Part shown: one piece after another, positions 1-11,074 of the stretch
Layout: each line of letters opens with the position of its first letter
How positions within the stretch are numbered: position 1 is the first letter of the stretch
Source: Vibrio sp. JC009
GTDB taxonomy: Bacteria > Pseudomonadota > Gammaproteobacteria > Enterobacterales > Vibrionaceae
NCBI RefSeq assembly: GCF_029016485.1
Contig: NZ_CP092106.1
Span: forward strand, 1,240,001-1,304,000
Reading direction: 5' to 3'
DNA: 64,000 nucleotides
Translations under genes and position numbers: made by a program
The notes under the pieces: model-generated
What the model saw: only the letters and a program-made list of their open reading frames with translations
What the model was told of the DNA's origin: nothing
The model's database searches: none

Positions 1-1
1 T

Positions 2-346
2 GCCTGCTATCTGATGACTCAGGCCCGAACGGCGCCTATTGCCAGGCTTTACAGCCTGGGTGTCAGCAGAAAGCAGTTGACGCTGATGGTGGTCACTCAG
101 ATGCTTGTGATTGTTCTGCTTACCTGTCTTGTGGCGCTTCCCACCGGCGCTATGCTGGGCTATCTGCTGATTAACAAAGTGACCTTGCAGGCTTTTGGCT
201 GGAGTATTGCCATGGTCTGGAGCTGGCAGGCTTATGCAGAAGTGGTTGGACTGGCACTGTTTGCCAGTGGCGTTGCTGTGGCTTATCCCCTGTACCGGCA
301 GACACGCAGACCGCTGGTATCCAGTCTGCAAAGTGAGGTGATATGA
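2..346 (+). CDS. FtsX-type ABC transporter permease, C-terminal part (cut by window edge)
   Basis: The reading frame is open to the first base of the window, so this is the last ~114 residues of a longer inner-membrane permease. Two long hydrophobic segments are visible (around LVIVLLTCLVALPTGAML and VVGLALFASGVAVAY), separated by a short polar stretch and ending in a short cytoplasmic tail, the usual C-terminal layout of the MacB/FtsX permease domain. The motif ARLYSLGVSRKQL before the first segment resembles the cytoplasmic coupling region of that family. Its stop overlaps the start of the next gene by ATGA, so the two are translationally coupled. With the AttH-like lipoprotein that follows, it probably belongs to an AttEFGH-like export operon; the ATPase would lie upstream of the window. 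Confidence 0.8.
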   Translation, partial: ACYLMTQARTAPIARLYSLGVSRKQLTLMVVTQMLVIVLLTCLVALPTGAMLGYLLINKVTLQAFGWSIAMVWSWQAYAEVVGLALFASGVAVAYPLYRQTRRPLVSSLQSEVI

Positions 347-1428
347 AGCGTTTGATTTACCTGCTGGCTATCACTCTTTTTGTCTCTGCCTGCTCAGAGC
401 CGGAGCCTTCGAAATCCATGGGCAGTTTGCTTGCAGGCGATCTTAGCGGCTATAGCAAAGTGATTCCGGGCAAAGCTTTGTCTTTTCCCTTTGATCACCG
501 TGCTCACCCTGAATTTCGTCAGGAGTGGTGGTACCTGACTGCCAATCTGCAAACCGAAAACGGGGAGAAACTGGGTCTCCAGTGGACCCAGTTTCGCATT
601 GCACTTTCACCCGATCCAGATGAGCAAACAAACAATGGCGGCTGGGAAACCAATCAACTTTATATGGCACATACCGCTGTCACTACCGGGGATAAACATC
701 TCGCCAATGAAAAGTGGTCCCGCCAGCACAGACAGATGGCCTACGTGTTACCCGAGCCCTTTAGCATTAAACTGGATAACTGGCGTTGGCAGTCCACGGG
801 TAAAGATCTGTTTCCGGCAGAGTTAACCGTAAGCAGTGATGAATTTAACTACCGGCTTTCTCTTACCAGCACAAGCCCGTTGCAGTTGCAGGGTGACAAT
901 GGGTACAGCATAAAAAGCGCTGACGGAAAGTCCGCTTCCTATTATTACAGCCAGCCATTTATTGATGTTCAGGGAGAATTGGTCATAGACGGAGTTGCGC
1001 ATCAGGTCACTGGCAAAGCCTGGCTTGACAGAGAATGGAGCTCTCAGGTGCTAAGCCGCTCGCAACAGGGCTGGGACTGGTTTGGATTAAGACTGGATGA
1101 CGGCTCTGCTCTGATGTTGTTTCAGCTTCGCTCCAGTGAAGATAAAAGCCGAAACTTTTACAGCGCCCGGAGAATGTATCCGGATGGGAAGGGGATCAAT
1201 ATTGCATCTGATGAGATAGAGGTTGTTCCTGCTGATTTCCACAAAATCAAAGGCACTCCTTATCCAATTGCCTGGGATATCCGCATTCCTTCCGGGCAGA
1301 TAGAGATTCGTGCAGAGGCGCTTAATCCCAATGCAAAAATGCCGCTGACGATCCCGTACTGGGAGGGACCGGTTTTGGTATCAGGTTCCCACAGCGGGGA
1401 AGGTTATATGGAGCTGACCGGCTACTAA
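343..1428 (+). CDS. attH: AttH-like lipoprotein (lipocalin / hydroxyneurosporene-hydratase-like fold)
   Basis: 361 residues. A signal peptide with lipobox (FVSACS, Cys17) marks it as a lipoprotein. The body shows hallmarks of the AttH/CrtC family: an N-terminal EWWYLTANL motif, a second WLDREWSSQ motif near residue 228 and a C-terminal YWEGPVLVSGSHSGEGYMEL stretch, consistent with two lipocalin-like halves. Family members sit next to ABC ATPase and FtsX-type permease genes, and that is the case here (4-bp overlap with the permease). The role is probably in lipid or lipophilic substrate handling in the envelope; the substrate is unknown. The 3' end overlaps the convergent pseudouridine synthase by 4 bp. 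Confidence 0.8.
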   Translation: MKRLIYLLAITLFVSACSEPEPSKSMGSLLAGDLSGYSKVIPGKALSFPFDHRAHPEFRQEWWYLTANLQTENGEKLGLQWTQFRIALSPDPDEQTNNGGWETNQLYMAHTAVTTGDKHLANEKWSRQHRQMAYVLPEPFSIKLDNWRWQSTGKDLFPAELTVSSDEFNYRLSLTSTSPLQLQGDNGYSIKSADGKSASYYYSQPFIDVQGELVIDGVAHQVTGKAWLDREWSSQVLSRSQQGWDWFGLRLDDGSALMLFQLRSSEDKSRNFYSARRMYPDGKGINIASDEIEVVPADFHKIKGTPYPIAWDIRIPSGQIEIRAEALNPNAKMPLTIPYWEGPVLVSGSHSGEGYMELTGY

Positions 1429-3107
1429 AACTCAGCATCCGCCTGAAAATGCATAATTTCTTTAGTAATCGGATGCTCCAGTGTCAGAGATTCAGCATGC
1501 AGATGCAGGCGGTTGGCTTTTTGCCCGTACAGATCGTCACCGACAATCGGCATATTCAGGCCGTCAACATGCGCGCAGTGGACTCTTAATTGGTGCGTTC
1601 TGCCGGTTTTGGGATACAGGTAAACTTTAGTCTTTCCGTCACGGCGCTCGCACACTTCCCATCGGGTTTGCGCCGGTTTCCCGTGTTCGTAACAGATTAA
1701 CTGCCTCGGCCTGTCGTGCTGATCACCGCGCATTGGCAGGTTAATCTCGCCGCTGTCGTTTTCCGGTACACCATCGATAAGCGCAACATAGCGTTTCTGA
1801 ACTGTGCGGCTGATAAACTGTTTATGCAGGTGCTTTTGTGCTCTGTGGGAAAGCGCAAACACCAGCAGGCCGGAAGTGGACATATCCAGGCGGTGAATGG
1901 TCAGAGAGCCGGTTGCCTCAGGGAACATCTGCTTTACACGCAGATAGGCTGAATCCTGCACCGATTTGCCCGGAACCGAAAGAAGCTCAGCCGGTTTGTT
2001 GACCACAACAATAGAATCATCCTGATAGATTATCTCCAGCTCTTTACCTTCGGCCAGGTTAACCGCAAGCGGATTATCATCCATCTCAATGCCCTCGAGC
2101 ATATGGCCCAGAATGGGTTCGCACTTTCCTTTGCAGGAGCCGTAATAGTATTTATGTCGGCGCACTTCAGATTTCGGTGAGATGCCCCACCAGAACTCAG
2201 CCATGGCAACAGGCTTCAGTTTATGCTTAAAAGCGTACTGCAACAGCTTTGGCGCAGCGCATTCACCGGCACCGGCTGGCGGGATATGTGAAGGTGTATC
2301 TTTAAAAATATCGGTCAGATCTTTTTCGGCGCCGGATTGATTCAGAAAACGGTATTGGGCAAAAAGCTGCTTTTGCAGTTTATGAGAGCGTTTTTTTCTC
2401 TGCTCTTTCAGTTCATTAATCGGGGCAAGAAGTCCGGTTAATTTACTTTGTGCCTCTGCGGTTTTTTGCTCCCACTCAATCTTCAAATCCCTTAGCTTTA
2501 ATTTGTCGATAACACTTTGCTGGTTCAGCTCCTGTATCAGTTGCTGGTGTTCTTCTCCCGTCAGCGTGTTATTGATGTTTGCGCGCAGGGCTTTGCGTGC
2601 CTTTTTTCTTTCGGACATTGCACTTTTGTGGGCGGTCAGCGCTTTTTCCGCTTCATTTTTCGTATCTGCCAGATACTGTTCAGACCAATTGATTTCCGGG
2701 TTGTTTTCCAGCTTCTCAATGTCGTAGTTGATCTGGTTTATTTCTGCCTGTTCTTTAAGAAAAAAACTGCCTTCAGTGAGCATATCAAATACAGGAGGAA
2801 CAAAGCCCGGAATGTCATTACGCTCTGCCAGTTTGCCTGAAAATGCGGACAGATAACCAAGCTCTCCGGCCTGATTCTGCACAACCAGTACGCCGAACAT
2901 CTTACCAATGGCACCTTCGCTTTCACCCTCAAGACCAAAGTTATGTTTCCAGCTGGTTTGAGTTTTTAGGTGACGCTGTAACTCGTTAGCCGCAAGTTCA
3001 CAAAGAGGGTGAGGTTCATAACAGAACGGAAAAGTGAATTTCTCCGGCAGGGAGTACTCTTCGGTGGATTGTTTAAAGCGGGTAAAACAGTTGTCCGGGG
3101 TCTGCAT
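1425..3107 (-). CDS. RluA-family pseudouridine synthase with long N-terminal extension
   Basis: 560 residues, over twice the length of E. coli RluA (about 220). The C-terminal ~200 residues are a standard RluA catalytic domain: IVVVNKPAELLSVPGK, then HRLDMSTSGLLVFA with the catalytic Asp near residue 408, then a KTGRTHQLRVH motif. It isomerises uridines in rRNA or tRNA; the exact site cannot be told from sequence. The N-terminal half has a conserved block (CAAPKLLQYAFKHKLKPVAM, then CKGKCEPILGH) preceded by a charged, probably coiled-coil stretch at residues 120-250. This long form is known in Vibrio and Aeromonas-type genomes. ATG start at 3105-3107; convergent with attH. Confidence 0.88.
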   Translation of the reverse strand: MQTPDNCFTRFKQSTEEYSLPEKFTFPFCYEPHPLCELAANELQRHLKTQTSWKHNFGLEGESEGAIGKMFGVLVVQNQAGELGYLSAFSGKLAERNDIPGFVPPVFDMLTEGSFFLKEQAEINQINYDIEKLENNPEINWSEQYLADTKNEAEKALTAHKSAMSERKKARKALRANINNTLTGEEHQQLIQELNQQSVIDKLKLRDLKIEWEQKTAEAQSKLTGLLAPINELKEQRKKRSHKLQKQLFAQYRFLNQSGAEKDLTDIFKDTPSHIPPAGAGECAAPKLLQYAFKHKLKPVAMAEFWWGISPKSEVRRHKYYYGSCKGKCEPILGHMLEGIEMDDNPLAVNLAEGKELEIIYQDDSIVVVNKPAELLSVPGKSVQDSAYLRVKQMFPEATGSLTIHRLDMSTSGLLVFALSHRAQKHLHKQFISRTVQKRYVALIDGVPENDSGEINLPMRGDQHDRPRQLICYEHGKPAQTRWEVCERRDGKTKVYLYPKTGRTHQLRVHCAHVDGLNMPIVGDDLYGQKANRLHLHAESLTLEHPITKEIMHFQADAEF

Positions 3108-3195
3108 GATGGTCGTATGGTGCCTGAAGGTTAGGTGTTCAAAGGGTGGGGCATTTTACCTGTTCTGTATTTTATAAGAAACAAATGATTTCCTT

Positions 3196-3221
3196 GTTCC
3201 CACGCCGAAGAGCGTGGGAAC
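3196..3221. repeat. Vibrio intergenic palindrome, copy 1 (divergent form)
   Basis: Inverted repeat gttcccacgc / gcgtgggaac with a 6-nt centre, between the pseudouridine synthase and the chemoreceptor. Same family as the copies near 11031, 20519, 31924, 53854 and 55340. This copy lacks the usual ggtatgcat leader and the cgagg tail. Confidence 0.8.
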
Positions 3222-3241
3222 ATTGAGGTGACAGCAGTAAA

Positions 3242-5260
3242 TTAATAAGCAGGCTGCTCTACCAAAGCAACAGCTTTAGCGGAAGCGGTGTGGTGTTGTG
3301 GCTGCATCTGAAGGTTGTCTTCAACCCGTTCAAGGCACTTAACCACATCTTCTGACAGCTCGACCAGTTCATCGAAGTGCTGATTTATCGCGGCCGTATT
3401 ACCTTCAGACTTAGCCTTGATGATCTTACTGATGGTGGCATGGAACTCACGGTGCGGTTCATCCAGCTCTTTCATTCCCGGTATCTGGCTGAAGTCCTGC
3501 ATACCTTCACTGAAGTACCATTTGCCCAGGTCGCAGGACTTGTAGCAACAGCCTTCCTGATGAGTGAGCTCCTCCTTGCCGGCAAGGAAGTTGATCATCT
3601 TACCAATCCACAGTTTATGGGCCATCTTCGCCAGGCTGATATGGTAAGAAGGATCTGTGATATTAAATTCATTGGCTGTCTTATGCAGTGAGCGCACCAG
3701 TTCATGAATATCGGCAGAAGACTTTTCGACTTCTAACGCGGTATCGTGAGTGGTTTTAGCCACATCATTGATAATGGTGATGTTACGGTTCATCTCTTCG
3801 CTGACCGCGCCTTGTTCTTCAGCGGCTGCTGCAATCTGCGCTGTCATATCCGCGACGTTATCAACCAGGCCGACGATGTTTAAGATCTGCTGCTCTGAAT
3901 CCTTAGCCTGCTCTGCGCCTTCTTTCGCGCTTTCAATGCTGGCCGACATGCTGCTTACTGTTGCCTGTACACGGCTCTGAAGCTGTTCAATCGTTGAGCG
4001 GATTTCATGAGTGGATTCATTGGTTTTAGCGGCAAGTGCCCTTACTTCATCGGCAACAACTGCAAATCCGCGTCCGTGCTCACCGGCTCTTGCGGCTTCA
4101 ATAGCGGCGTTCAGGGCCAGAAGGTTAGTTTGTTCAGCAACGCTGATAATCACTTCCAGTACAGATTCGATCTGCTGACTGTCCAGTTCCAGCTGAGAGA
4201 TCACCTGGCTGGAGTTGGACAACTCTTCCGATAGACCTGTGATGGCTGAAGCGGTTTTCTGCATGCTTGCGCTTCCCTGGCTTGCGTGCTGTTTTACACT
4301 GCTCACTTCGTCGGCAACCTTTCCTGAGTTGTCAGCGATATCGTGAACTGTTGCCACCATCTCATTCATGGCGGTAGTAAAGCTTTCGATTTCACGTTTT
4401 TGTACGTTGGCGCCTTCAGACGCTTTGGATACCACGCGCATCTGATCTGCCGCTGTTTCTGCTATTTTTGATGAAGCACTTCCCAGTACTCCCAGCAGGC
4501 GGTCACAGCCGGAGAAGAGTGTGTCAAATCCAGAATCCAGTTTTACAATTTCATTTTTGTGCTTATCCAGGTCTGCATCGGCAAACTTAGCACTAATACG
4601 GGCAGTAAGTATTGCCAGTTCACGCTGTATTGGTCTCATCATCGCGGTGCTGCCAAGAACCTGAATAAGGATTCCCAGAATGGTTAGTGAAATAAGTAAC
4701 CAGTATCCCTGATCCAATTTGTTGTATAGACGGTTATGCTCTACGTCTTTTAATTGTTTGATTTTGGTATTAAGAGCAGTGAAGCCCTGAAGCGCAGGTG
4801 AATCATCAATTTTTACAACAGAGTCAATAGAAGTAACCTCTTCGCCCTGTTTAATCATAGAAGTCACATTCGCCAGCTCTTGTCTGTACTTATCAGCAGT
4901 ATTTGAAATCGCGGTCAGTGCCTGCTGTTCGTCAAAAGAGAGGTTTCTTGCTGAGCGGTATGCCTGAATGTCATCAGTCAGTGACTTATGATTGTTCAGA
5001 GCACGCTGAAGATACTTATCATCCGCCCGAAGTACATAGTTTTTGAAGTTGTGGATCAGGCCGCCGTAGCCGAAGGCTTCTTTCATGCTTTCCAGGTGAT
5101 TTTGTCTGCTGGCTGCATTTTCCTGGTAGTTATTCCAGCTGCTTTCAACCTGATTGACGGAAAATACGGCAATGGCAAAGCCGCATGCAAACATAACGGA
5201 AATGATAACGTTAAACAGTACAAACTGGGTACGGATAGATGTCTTGCTACTTATATCCAT
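3242..5260 (-). CDS. Methyl-accepting chemotaxis protein with C-terminal CZB zinc-binding domain
   Basis: 672 residues. TM1 lies at residues ~13-35, followed by a mostly helical periplasmic region of about 150 residues. TM2 ([18 protein letters not shown]) is at ~186-203, then a linker and a signalling domain with the standard tip ([19 protein letters not shown], followed by [15 protein letters not shown]). After the coiled coil, residues ~550-650 form a CZB domain: [24 protein letters not shown] provide the expected His, Cys, His, His ligands. CZB domains bind zinc and can report hypochlorous acid or zinc status by cysteine oxidation. Two extra cysteines (GCCYKSC) precede the ligand Cys. No neighbouring che genes are present, so it would feed a distant chemotaxis system. 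A CRP-like site lies upstream at 5516. Confidence 0.9.
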   Translation of the reverse strand: MDISSKTSIRTQFVLFNVIISVMFACGFAIAVFSVNQVESSWNNYQENAASRQNHLESMKEAFGYGGLIHNFKNYVLRADDKYLQRALNNHKSLTDDIQAYRSARNLSFDEQQALTAISNTADKYRQELANVTSMIKQGEEVTSIDSVVKIDDSPALQGFTALNTKIKQLKDVEHNRLYNKLDQGYWLLISLTILGILIQVLGSTAMMRPIQRELAILTARISAKFADADLDKHKNEIVKLDSGFDTLFSGCDRLLGVLGSASSKIAETAADQMRVVSKASEGANVQKREIESFTTAMNEMVATVHDIADNSGKVADEVSSVKQHASQGSASMQKTASAITGLSEELSNSSQVISQLELDSQQIESVLEVIISVAEQTNLLALNAAIEAARAGEHGRGFAVVADEVRALAAKTNESTHEIRSTIEQLQSRVQATVSSMSASIESAKEGAEQAKDSEQQILNIVGLVDNVADMTAQIAAAAEEQGAVSEEMNRNITIINDVAKTTHDTALEVEKSSADIHELVRSLHKTANEFNITDPSYHISLAKMAHKLWIGKMINFLAGKEELTHQEGCCYKSCDLGKWYFSEGMQDFSQIPGMKELDEPHREFHATISKIIKAKSEGNTAAINQHFDELVELSEDVVKCLERVEDNLQMQPQHHTASAKAVALVEQPAY

Positions 5261-5736
5261 GGCATAACCTTTGTCGTAGTAAAATCGATGTTGTTAAATG
5301 CTTTTAAGTTGCTTGTTAATAAAAGCATTTATTCTTATGTCACCAATCTTTGATTTTGTTTTCTCTGTGGCTCATGATTGTGTGATTTTTCAATCTAGCC
5401 GTTGACTTATTCCTTGTTCATTCGGTGTTAATGTTAATTTTATGTAACCGATGACGGCTATATTCCGTGATTTTGCCCCAAAAGACCACAATTAAATTGA
5501 GCGTATTGGTTGTTTTGTGATTCTTGTCACTCATTTATTTTGCGGCTCATATTTGGTTGGTTTGTTTTAGGGAGTGTGTGGGGGAAAGAGTGAGATGATC
5601 ACAAATGCAACAAAATTTTTACCATTGTAACGGGGTTTTCCATCGAATCTGGTCCAAGAGTATATACTCAACTTAATGATCTGATTAAAAAATAAACGTC
5701 AGCGGATAGGCGTATAAATTGGCTTGGTGACTGTAT
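5261..5736. other. Divergent promoter region between chemoreceptor and hybrid kinase
   Basis: 476 bp without a credible gene, AT-rich, serving two divergent signalling genes. It contains a CRP-like site (5516-5531) and a 12-bp perfect palindrome gagtatatactc (5658-5669) 68 bp before the kinase start. No terminator or structured RNA was recognised. Confidence 0.5.
5516..5531. promoter_or_regulatory. Putative CRP (cAMP receptor protein) site
   Basis: TGTGATTCTTGTCACT matches TGTGA-N6-TCACA at nine of ten conserved positions. It lies 256 bp upstream of the chemoreceptor start and 206 bp upstream of the hybrid kinase start, rather far for direct class I/II activation of either unless the leaders are long. 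Confidence 0.4.
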
Positions 5737-8700
5737 ATGGATATTAGCTCTGCTCGTTTTCTTTGTTGCACCAAAAGTGCGAACAAAGTCAAACAAATCA
5801 TTTTGTTGGTTTTCCTGTCGTTATTTACTGTTTGTGCTGCTTTTGCTGACCACGTTCCCGGTCACAAAGAGACCAGTGCAGCGGAAATGGATGCTCCTGC
5901 GCTAGAAAAGATGGCCCTGGAGCTGAAATATATCGATGAGATTCTTACCTCTTCGGTACTGAATTTTGCCTTTACCGGCGAAGAAGAGTGGGCTTTGCGC
6001 TATCAGGAGAACGATATAAAGGCGAGCAGGTTAATAGAGATCCTGATCAGTTCGCCTCAGATACAGCACGTCGAACTGGTGAGTAAGGTCAGAAATGCGA
6101 ACTATAACCTTGTTACACTGGAGCGGGCTGCTATTGAGGCCGTTCGCCGGGGAGACAAGCAGGAAGCTGTCGCAATTTTAAACTCAAATGCATACCGCAA
6201 TAACAAGTCTGTTCTTATGCAGGGGTTAGATGATTATGTTGAAGTTCTTAACACTACAGAGGTGGTAAAAAATATACTGCCGGCCTCTTATGGCATGGTG
6301 CAGTTAAGCGGAGCCGAGAGAGAGTGGATTGAGAGCAACACCGTCAGAATTGGCATCGATTACTGGCCACCGATTGTATACGAAGAAAATGGTCAGCTAA
6401 AAGGACTGGCTGGTGAGCTAATGAACCAGATCATTGCTCTGACAGGTCTTAAAGTTGAGTTTGAGTCTGATGACTGGACCAATATCTGGAATAATTTCAC
6501 CGAAGGAAGGTATGACCTGTTGCTTGAGGTTTACCACAGCAAAGAGCGTGAGGAATATGGTAACTATTCCTCTCCGTACTATATGGTGAATGAAAGGTTT
6601 TATGTACTGGATAAGCGCACGGACCTGAATCAGTTGGCAGATTTAACCAGTGTAAAAGTTGCAATACCGGCCGGATATACAACGGTAGATAAGGTGAAAG
6701 AGGCCTTCCCTTCAATAAAAATTGTGGAAACTGAGCATATCGAAGAGTCGATAAATCTGGTTATTGACGGGGCTGTTGATGCCATGATTGACTCCCAGAT
6801 TATTGTAGAATCCAGGCTAAAAGCGAGGAATATAGACAAGTTAAGAGTGATTGATGCCGAGGCAATAAGCCCGTCAGCACTGCATTTTCTTACGGCGCTT
6901 GATCAGCCGGTATTACATAATATTATCGAGAAGGGGCTTGATGCTGTGGCCTCGAATAAGTCCATGATTGCAGATGATGAGTGGGTGAAATCTCAGATTC
7001 ATACTGAGGCTGATAACGCACAGTTCAAAATTAGTGATGACAGACTGATCAGGTTTTTCACTTACATAGTTATTGTCATTCTGGCCTTTGTTGCTTTTGT
7101 TCATTTTGCTGTGCGTAAGGTTGATGAGAACAGACTGGCAAACTTAATGGGCTCGGAGAGATTCCGGTACTATTACTTTCTTGGTCTGATCGCTTTTGCT
7201 CTGGTGTTATTTACCATGACGTCGGGCTTTATCAGCAGCTTTAAGTCTAAGACTCAGGATAATCTGGCTTACAACTTTGACAGTTTGCTCTGGTCCACTC
7301 ATAACCGCATAGATGGCTGGATTACCAGAGAAATCAGCGACCTTAAGCAGTTGGGTAAAACGCCTGAACTGGTGGAAATCACAGAGCGGCTCCTTGCACT
7401 TCCGAGAGATAAGGCCGCGCTTGTTCATTCACAAGAGCAGGCTGAAATTCGTAATTTCTTTAAAGAAAGAGAAGAGACATTTGGCGCCATCGGGTTTTTC
7501 ATTATAGCGCCGGATGACATGATCAGTCTGGCTTCACGGCGTGACACCAACATTGGTACGGTTAATTTCGTAAGCAAGAAAAAACCGCTGCTAATAAAAA
7601 GAGTACTGGCAGGGGAAGGGGTGTTTATCTCTCCTATCCGTTCCGATGTTAATTTAACAGATTCTCACACCAGCTCACAAAAACCCCCAACCATGCTTTT
7701 TGCTGCGCCGGTAATGAAGGGAAATAAAGTCATTGCGATTGTAACCCGCCGTATCGATCCGGAAGGTGAATTTTCAGAGGTTCTTTCGGCCAGTTCAATC
7801 GGAAAGACAGGCGAAACTTATGCGGTAGATGGTGATGGGCTGCTGATTTCCAATATTCGTTTTGCAGAGCAGGTGAAATCGCTTGGACTTGTTCAGGAAG
7901 ATCGTAAACCGATTCTTAACCTGAGAATTGCCGATCCGGGAGTGAACCTGGCAAACGGAGAAAAAAGTCAGATTCCTCGGCAGGAGTGGCCGCTAACCCG
8001 GATGGCAAAAGATGTCACCCTGTTTATCGAAGACGGCGATCTGGAAGGGTACCGGGATTATCGCGGGGTACCTGTTGTGGGAAGCTGGGTATGGGATCAC
8101 TATCTGGATCTTGGTATTGCCACTGAGCTGGATGTTTCTGAGGCCTATGAGCAGTTTACGACTTTTCAGTACACTCTATACGGAATGCTGACAGTGGCGC
8201 TTATGCTGATATTCGGCAGTTCGTTCTTTACCCTGGAGTTGGGCAAGCGCGCGACAAATGCATTAAGCCGCTCCCAGGCTGAGCTTGAAGATCTGGTGGG
8301 AGAGCGGACTTCTGAGCTCAATCAGTCCATTAAGCGCACCCGTTCTATTATTGAAAATGCATCCGATGGCGTTGTTGTCACCAACCAGTACGGACGGATT
8401 ATTGAGTTCAGCCCTGCTGCGGAAATGATATTTGGCTATACCGAGGACGAACTCCAGTGCCAGCCTCTGGAAATTCTGATGGATGAACCGTTTCATCTCT
8501 ACGACCTGCATCCGGAGGATATGGAGTTTGATTCGGATAATCTGACAGATGCCCTGTTTGAAGTGGAGGGACGCCGTAAAGATGGTCAGAGATTTGATAT
8601 GGAAGTCTCTGTAGGTGAATCTGTGCTGGATGGTGACCATATCTATACCGGCATGGTGCGTGATATTACCAGCAGGAAAGAAGCCGAACGTGAGCTTATG

Positions 8701-10992
8701 TTTGCCAAAGAGGCAGCAGAAGAAGCGACTCAGGCCAAGAGCGATTTTCTTGCCAATATGAGCCATGAAATCCGCACACCGATGAACGCCATTATCGGAA
8801 TGAGTTACCTGGCCCTGCAGACTGATCTGAGCAAGAAGCAACTGGATTATGTCAATAAGATCCACGGCTCTGCTAATGCGCTGTTAGGTATTATTAACGA
8901 TATTCTGGACTTCTCGAAAATAGAGGCCGGTAAGCTGGATATTGAGAATATTTCCTTTGATCTTAATTCCACTCTGGAGCAGATGATTCAGGTCATCACA
9001 GTGAAGAGCAAGCAGAAAGGGCTTGAGCTGCTGATTGATGTTCCGCCAAATATTCCGACTAACCTTGTGGGTGACCCGCTCAGACTGGGACAGATCCTGA
9101 CTAATCTTGCCAATAACGCCATTAAGTTTACTGATCAGGGCGAGGTGATTATCCGATCCCGCCTTATTTCTCTGGAGGAAGAGTCGGTAATGCTGGAGTT
9201 TGCGGTGCAAGATACCGGTATCGGTATGACAGAGGCTCAGCTTGGCAAACTGTTCCAGTCTTTCTCTCAGGCTGATGCATCCACAACCCGGAACTACGGC
9301 GGTACCGGCCTTGGCCTGACCATCAGTAAATCCCTGACAGAAATGATGGGTGGTGAAATCTGGGTAGAAAGCACCTACGGAGAAGGCAGTACTTTCTTCT
9401 TCACCGTCCGGTTTGGTATTTCCGAGGACTTTGAGCAGGGGCTGAAATCCAGATATTCAATGGAAGATATTCGCAGTATGCCGATCCTTATTGTGGATGA
9501 CAGTCCTACCGCCTGCGAAATATTGCTGAATCTGGCTCTAAGCCTGAACTTTGATGTGGATGTCGCGCATTCCGGCTCCGAGGCTCTGGATAAAATTGTT
9601 CGCGCTGAGATGGAAAAAAGGCCGTACAAAATGATCTTCACCGACTGGAAGATGCCGCTGGTTGACGGCATTGAGCTGACCAAACTTATCCGCTCTCATA
9701 GCGATATTAAAAATCCGGGTAAGATTGTCATTATGACGGCTTATGATAAGGACGAGTTAGTCAGAGAAGCGGCTGGTGTTGATTTTAGTGGATACCTTGC
9801 CAAACCGATTACCGCGTCGGCCCTGCTTGACGTCACTATGTCTGCGCTGGGCAGTGAACATGATGTTAAGCCCGTTCAGTCTTCTTCGAAGCTGGATACC
9901 AGCATTACCGCATCCATTGCGGGAGCTCATGTTCTGGTGGTGGAAGATAATGAAATTAACCAGCAGATAGCAGTAGAGCTTCTGACCATGTCCGGTCTGC
10001 ATATTTCTGTTGCTGAGAACGGCCAGATAGCCGTCGATAAAATCAAGGAAAATGAGTACGACGCCGTGCTAATGGATATCCAGATGCCGGTGCTGGACGG
10101 TTATGGCGCGACTCGCGAAATAAGAAGCCTGCCCGAGTTCGATGAGCTTCCGATTATTGCTATGACGGCGAATGCGATGAGTACGGATCATGAAAAATGT
10201 CTCGAGGCGGGTATGAATGACCACCTTGCTAAGCCTATCGATCCTAAAGCTGTGCTTGAATGTCTGGTGAAGTGGGTTAAACCGGGAGAGCGGCAGGCAC
10301 CGGAAGGCTATCTTGAACAGTTGGCAGCAAACAGTGAAGAGGAGACCGAAGAGACGCTTCCAGAGCTTGCTGGCTTTGACACTGAAGGCGGAATGGCCCG
10401 CTCAGCAGGTAGTGTTAAAACCTATACCAGGATGCTCCGTAAATTTGCGGATTCACAGGCTGATGCTCTGGAAGAACTTGAGAAAGAGGTGGCAACCGGC
10501 GATCTGCATACCGCAGAGAGAATGGCCCATACCCTGAAAGGTCTGGCGGGTAATATCGGGGCAATGGAACTGTTTGAAGAAGCAGCGCTGCTTGAATCTC
10601 ATCTTCGCCGCGAGCATGAAGAGGGGAATAGCGCTATTTCAGATGAGCAGGCCTTTGGTGACAAACTGGCAAATACCGCAGGAAAACTTAAACAGGCGAT
10701 AGAGACGATTCAGGCTGCCATATCCGTTGAAAAAGAGCAGGTAACAGAGTCTTCGGGAGAGTTGGACTATGACAAACTGCGCGAGTTAGTGGATAAGCTT
10801 TCTCAGGAAGTGGAAGACTCCGATGCTGACGCAATAGATACCGCCGAGGCCATTGATGAACTGGTACAGGGAAGCGGGCTTCAGAGTACGGTTAAGCGTC
10901 TGGATGAGCAGCTCAACGACTATGACTTTGAAGCGGCCGAAGAGACGCTGGCAGAGCTAAAAGAGCAGCTTGATGAAGTTGCCCCTGCCTGA
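5737..10992 (+). CDS. Very large hybrid sensor histidine kinase (SBP_bac_3, Cache-like, PAS, HisKA, HATPase, REC, REC, HPt)
   Basis: 1751 residues, BvgS-like but with an added sensor. Order (approximate residues): signal segment 15-37; helical region 50-170; family-3 solute-binding domain 200-430 ([19 protein letters not shown]); TM 437-457; TM 478-498; extracytoplasmic Cache-like domain 505-800; TM 812-834; PAS 868-990 ([18 protein letters not shown]); HisKA with His in SHEIRTPMN near 1010; HATPase with [13 protein letters not shown] and GGTGLGL; REC1 from ~1248 (LIVDDS, phospho-Asp in FTDWKMPL); REC2 from ~1399 ([11 protein letters not shown], phospho-Asp in LMDIQMP); HPt with His in [12 protein letters not shown] near 1598; then a helical acidic tail to 1751. 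All phosphorelay residues are present. The output partner is probably one of the two minus-strand REC proteins at 11075 and 12679, which converge on it; this is inference. Confidence 0.92.
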   Translation: MDISSARFLCCTKSANKVKQIILLVFLSLFTVCAAFADHVPGHKETSAAEMDAPALEKMALELKYIDEILTSSVLNFAFTGEEEWALRYQENDIKASRLIEILISSPQIQHVELVSKVRNANYNLVTLERAAIEAVRRGDKQEAVAILNSNAYRNNKSVLMQGLDDYVEVLNTTEVVKNILPASYGMVQLSGAEREWIESNTVRIGIDYWPPIVYEENGQLKGLAGELMNQIIALTGLKVEFESDDWTNIWNNFTEGRYDLLLEVYHSKEREEYGNYSSPYYMVNERFYVLDKRTDLNQLADLTSVKVAIPAGYTTVDKVKEAFPSIKIVETEHIEESINLVIDGAVDAMIDSQIIVESRLKARNIDKLRVIDAEAISPSALHFLTALDQPVLHNIIEKGLDAVASNKSMIADDEWVKSQIHTEADNAQFKISDDRLIRFFTYIVIVILAFVAFVHFAVRKVDENRLANLMGSERFRYYYFLGLIAFALVLFTMTSGFISSFKSKTQDNLAYNFDSLLWSTHNRIDGWITREISDLKQLGKTPELVEITERLLALPRDKAALVHSQEQAEIRNFFKEREETFGAIGFFIIAPDDMISLASRRDTNIGTVNFVSKKKPLLIKRVLAGEGVFISPIRSDVNLTDSHTSSQKPPTMLFAAPVMKGNKVIAIVTRRIDPEGEFSEVLSASSIGKTGETYAVDGDGLLISNIRFAEQVKSLGLVQEDRKPILNLRIADPGVNLANGEKSQIPRQEWPLTRMAKDVTLFIEDGDLEGYRDYRGVPVVGSWVWDHYLDLGIATELDVSEAYEQFTTFQYTLYGMLTVALMLIFGSSFFTLELGKRATNALSRSQAELEDLVGERTSELNQSIKRTRSIIENASDGVVVTNQYGRIIEFSPAAEMIFGYTEDELQCQPLEILMDEPFHLYDLHPEDMEFDSDNLTDALFEVEGRRKDGQRFDMEVSVGESVLDGDHIYTGMVRDITSRKEAERELMFAKEAAEEATQAKSDFLANMSHEIRTPMNAIIGMSYLALQTDLSKKQLDYVNKIHGSANALLGIINDILDFSKIEAGKLDIENISFDLNSTLEQMIQVITVKSKQKGLELLIDVPPNIPTNLVGDPLRLGQILTNLANNAIKFTDQGEVIIRSRLISLEEESVMLEFAVQDTGIGMTEAQLGKLFQSFSQADASTTRNYGGTGLGLTISKSLTEMMGGEIWVESTYGEGSTFFFTVRFGISEDFEQGLKSRYSMEDIRSMPILIVDDSPTACEILLNLALSLNFDVDVAHSGSEALDKIVRAEMEKRPYKMIFTDWKMPLVDGIELTKLIRSHSDIKNPGKIVIMTAYDKDELVREAAGVDFSGYLAKPITASALLDVTMSALGSEHDVKPVQSSSKLDTSITASIAGAHVLVVEDNEINQQIAVELLTMSGLHISVAENGQIAVDKIKENEYDAVLMDIQMPVLDGYGATREIRSLPEFDELPIIAMTANAMSTDHEKCLEAGMNDHLAKPIDPKAVLECLVKWVKPGERQAPEGYLEQLAANSEEETEETLPELAGFDTEGGMARSAGSVKTYTRMLRKFADSQADALEELEKEVATGDLHTAERMAHTLKGLAGNIGAMELFEEAALLESHLRREHEEGNSAISDEQAFGDKLANTAGKLKQAIETIQAAISVEKEQVTESSGELDYDKLRELVDKLSQEVEDSDADAIDTAEAIDELVQGSGLQSTVKRLDEQLNDYDFEAAEETLAELKEQLDEVAPA

Positions 10993-11030
10993 CATAGTGT
11001 AATGAGCGTTATTTCATATTCATCAGCTCC

Positions 11031-11065
11031 GGTATGCATTCCCACGCTGGAGCGTGGGAACGAGG
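11031..11065. repeat. Vibrio intergenic palindrome, copy 2
   Basis: Leader ggtatgc, arms attcccacgct / agcgtgggaa, tail cgagg. It lies between two convergent genes, where it may act as a bidirectional hairpin terminator. Almost identical to the copy at 20519. Confidence 0.85.
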
Positions 11066-11074
11066 GGAACCTGG

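Noticed and set aside
8263..8865. 200-residue frame on the opposite strand of the hybrid kinase
   Set aside because: It lies fully inside a coding region with strong domain evidence and has no recognisable motif; shadow frame.
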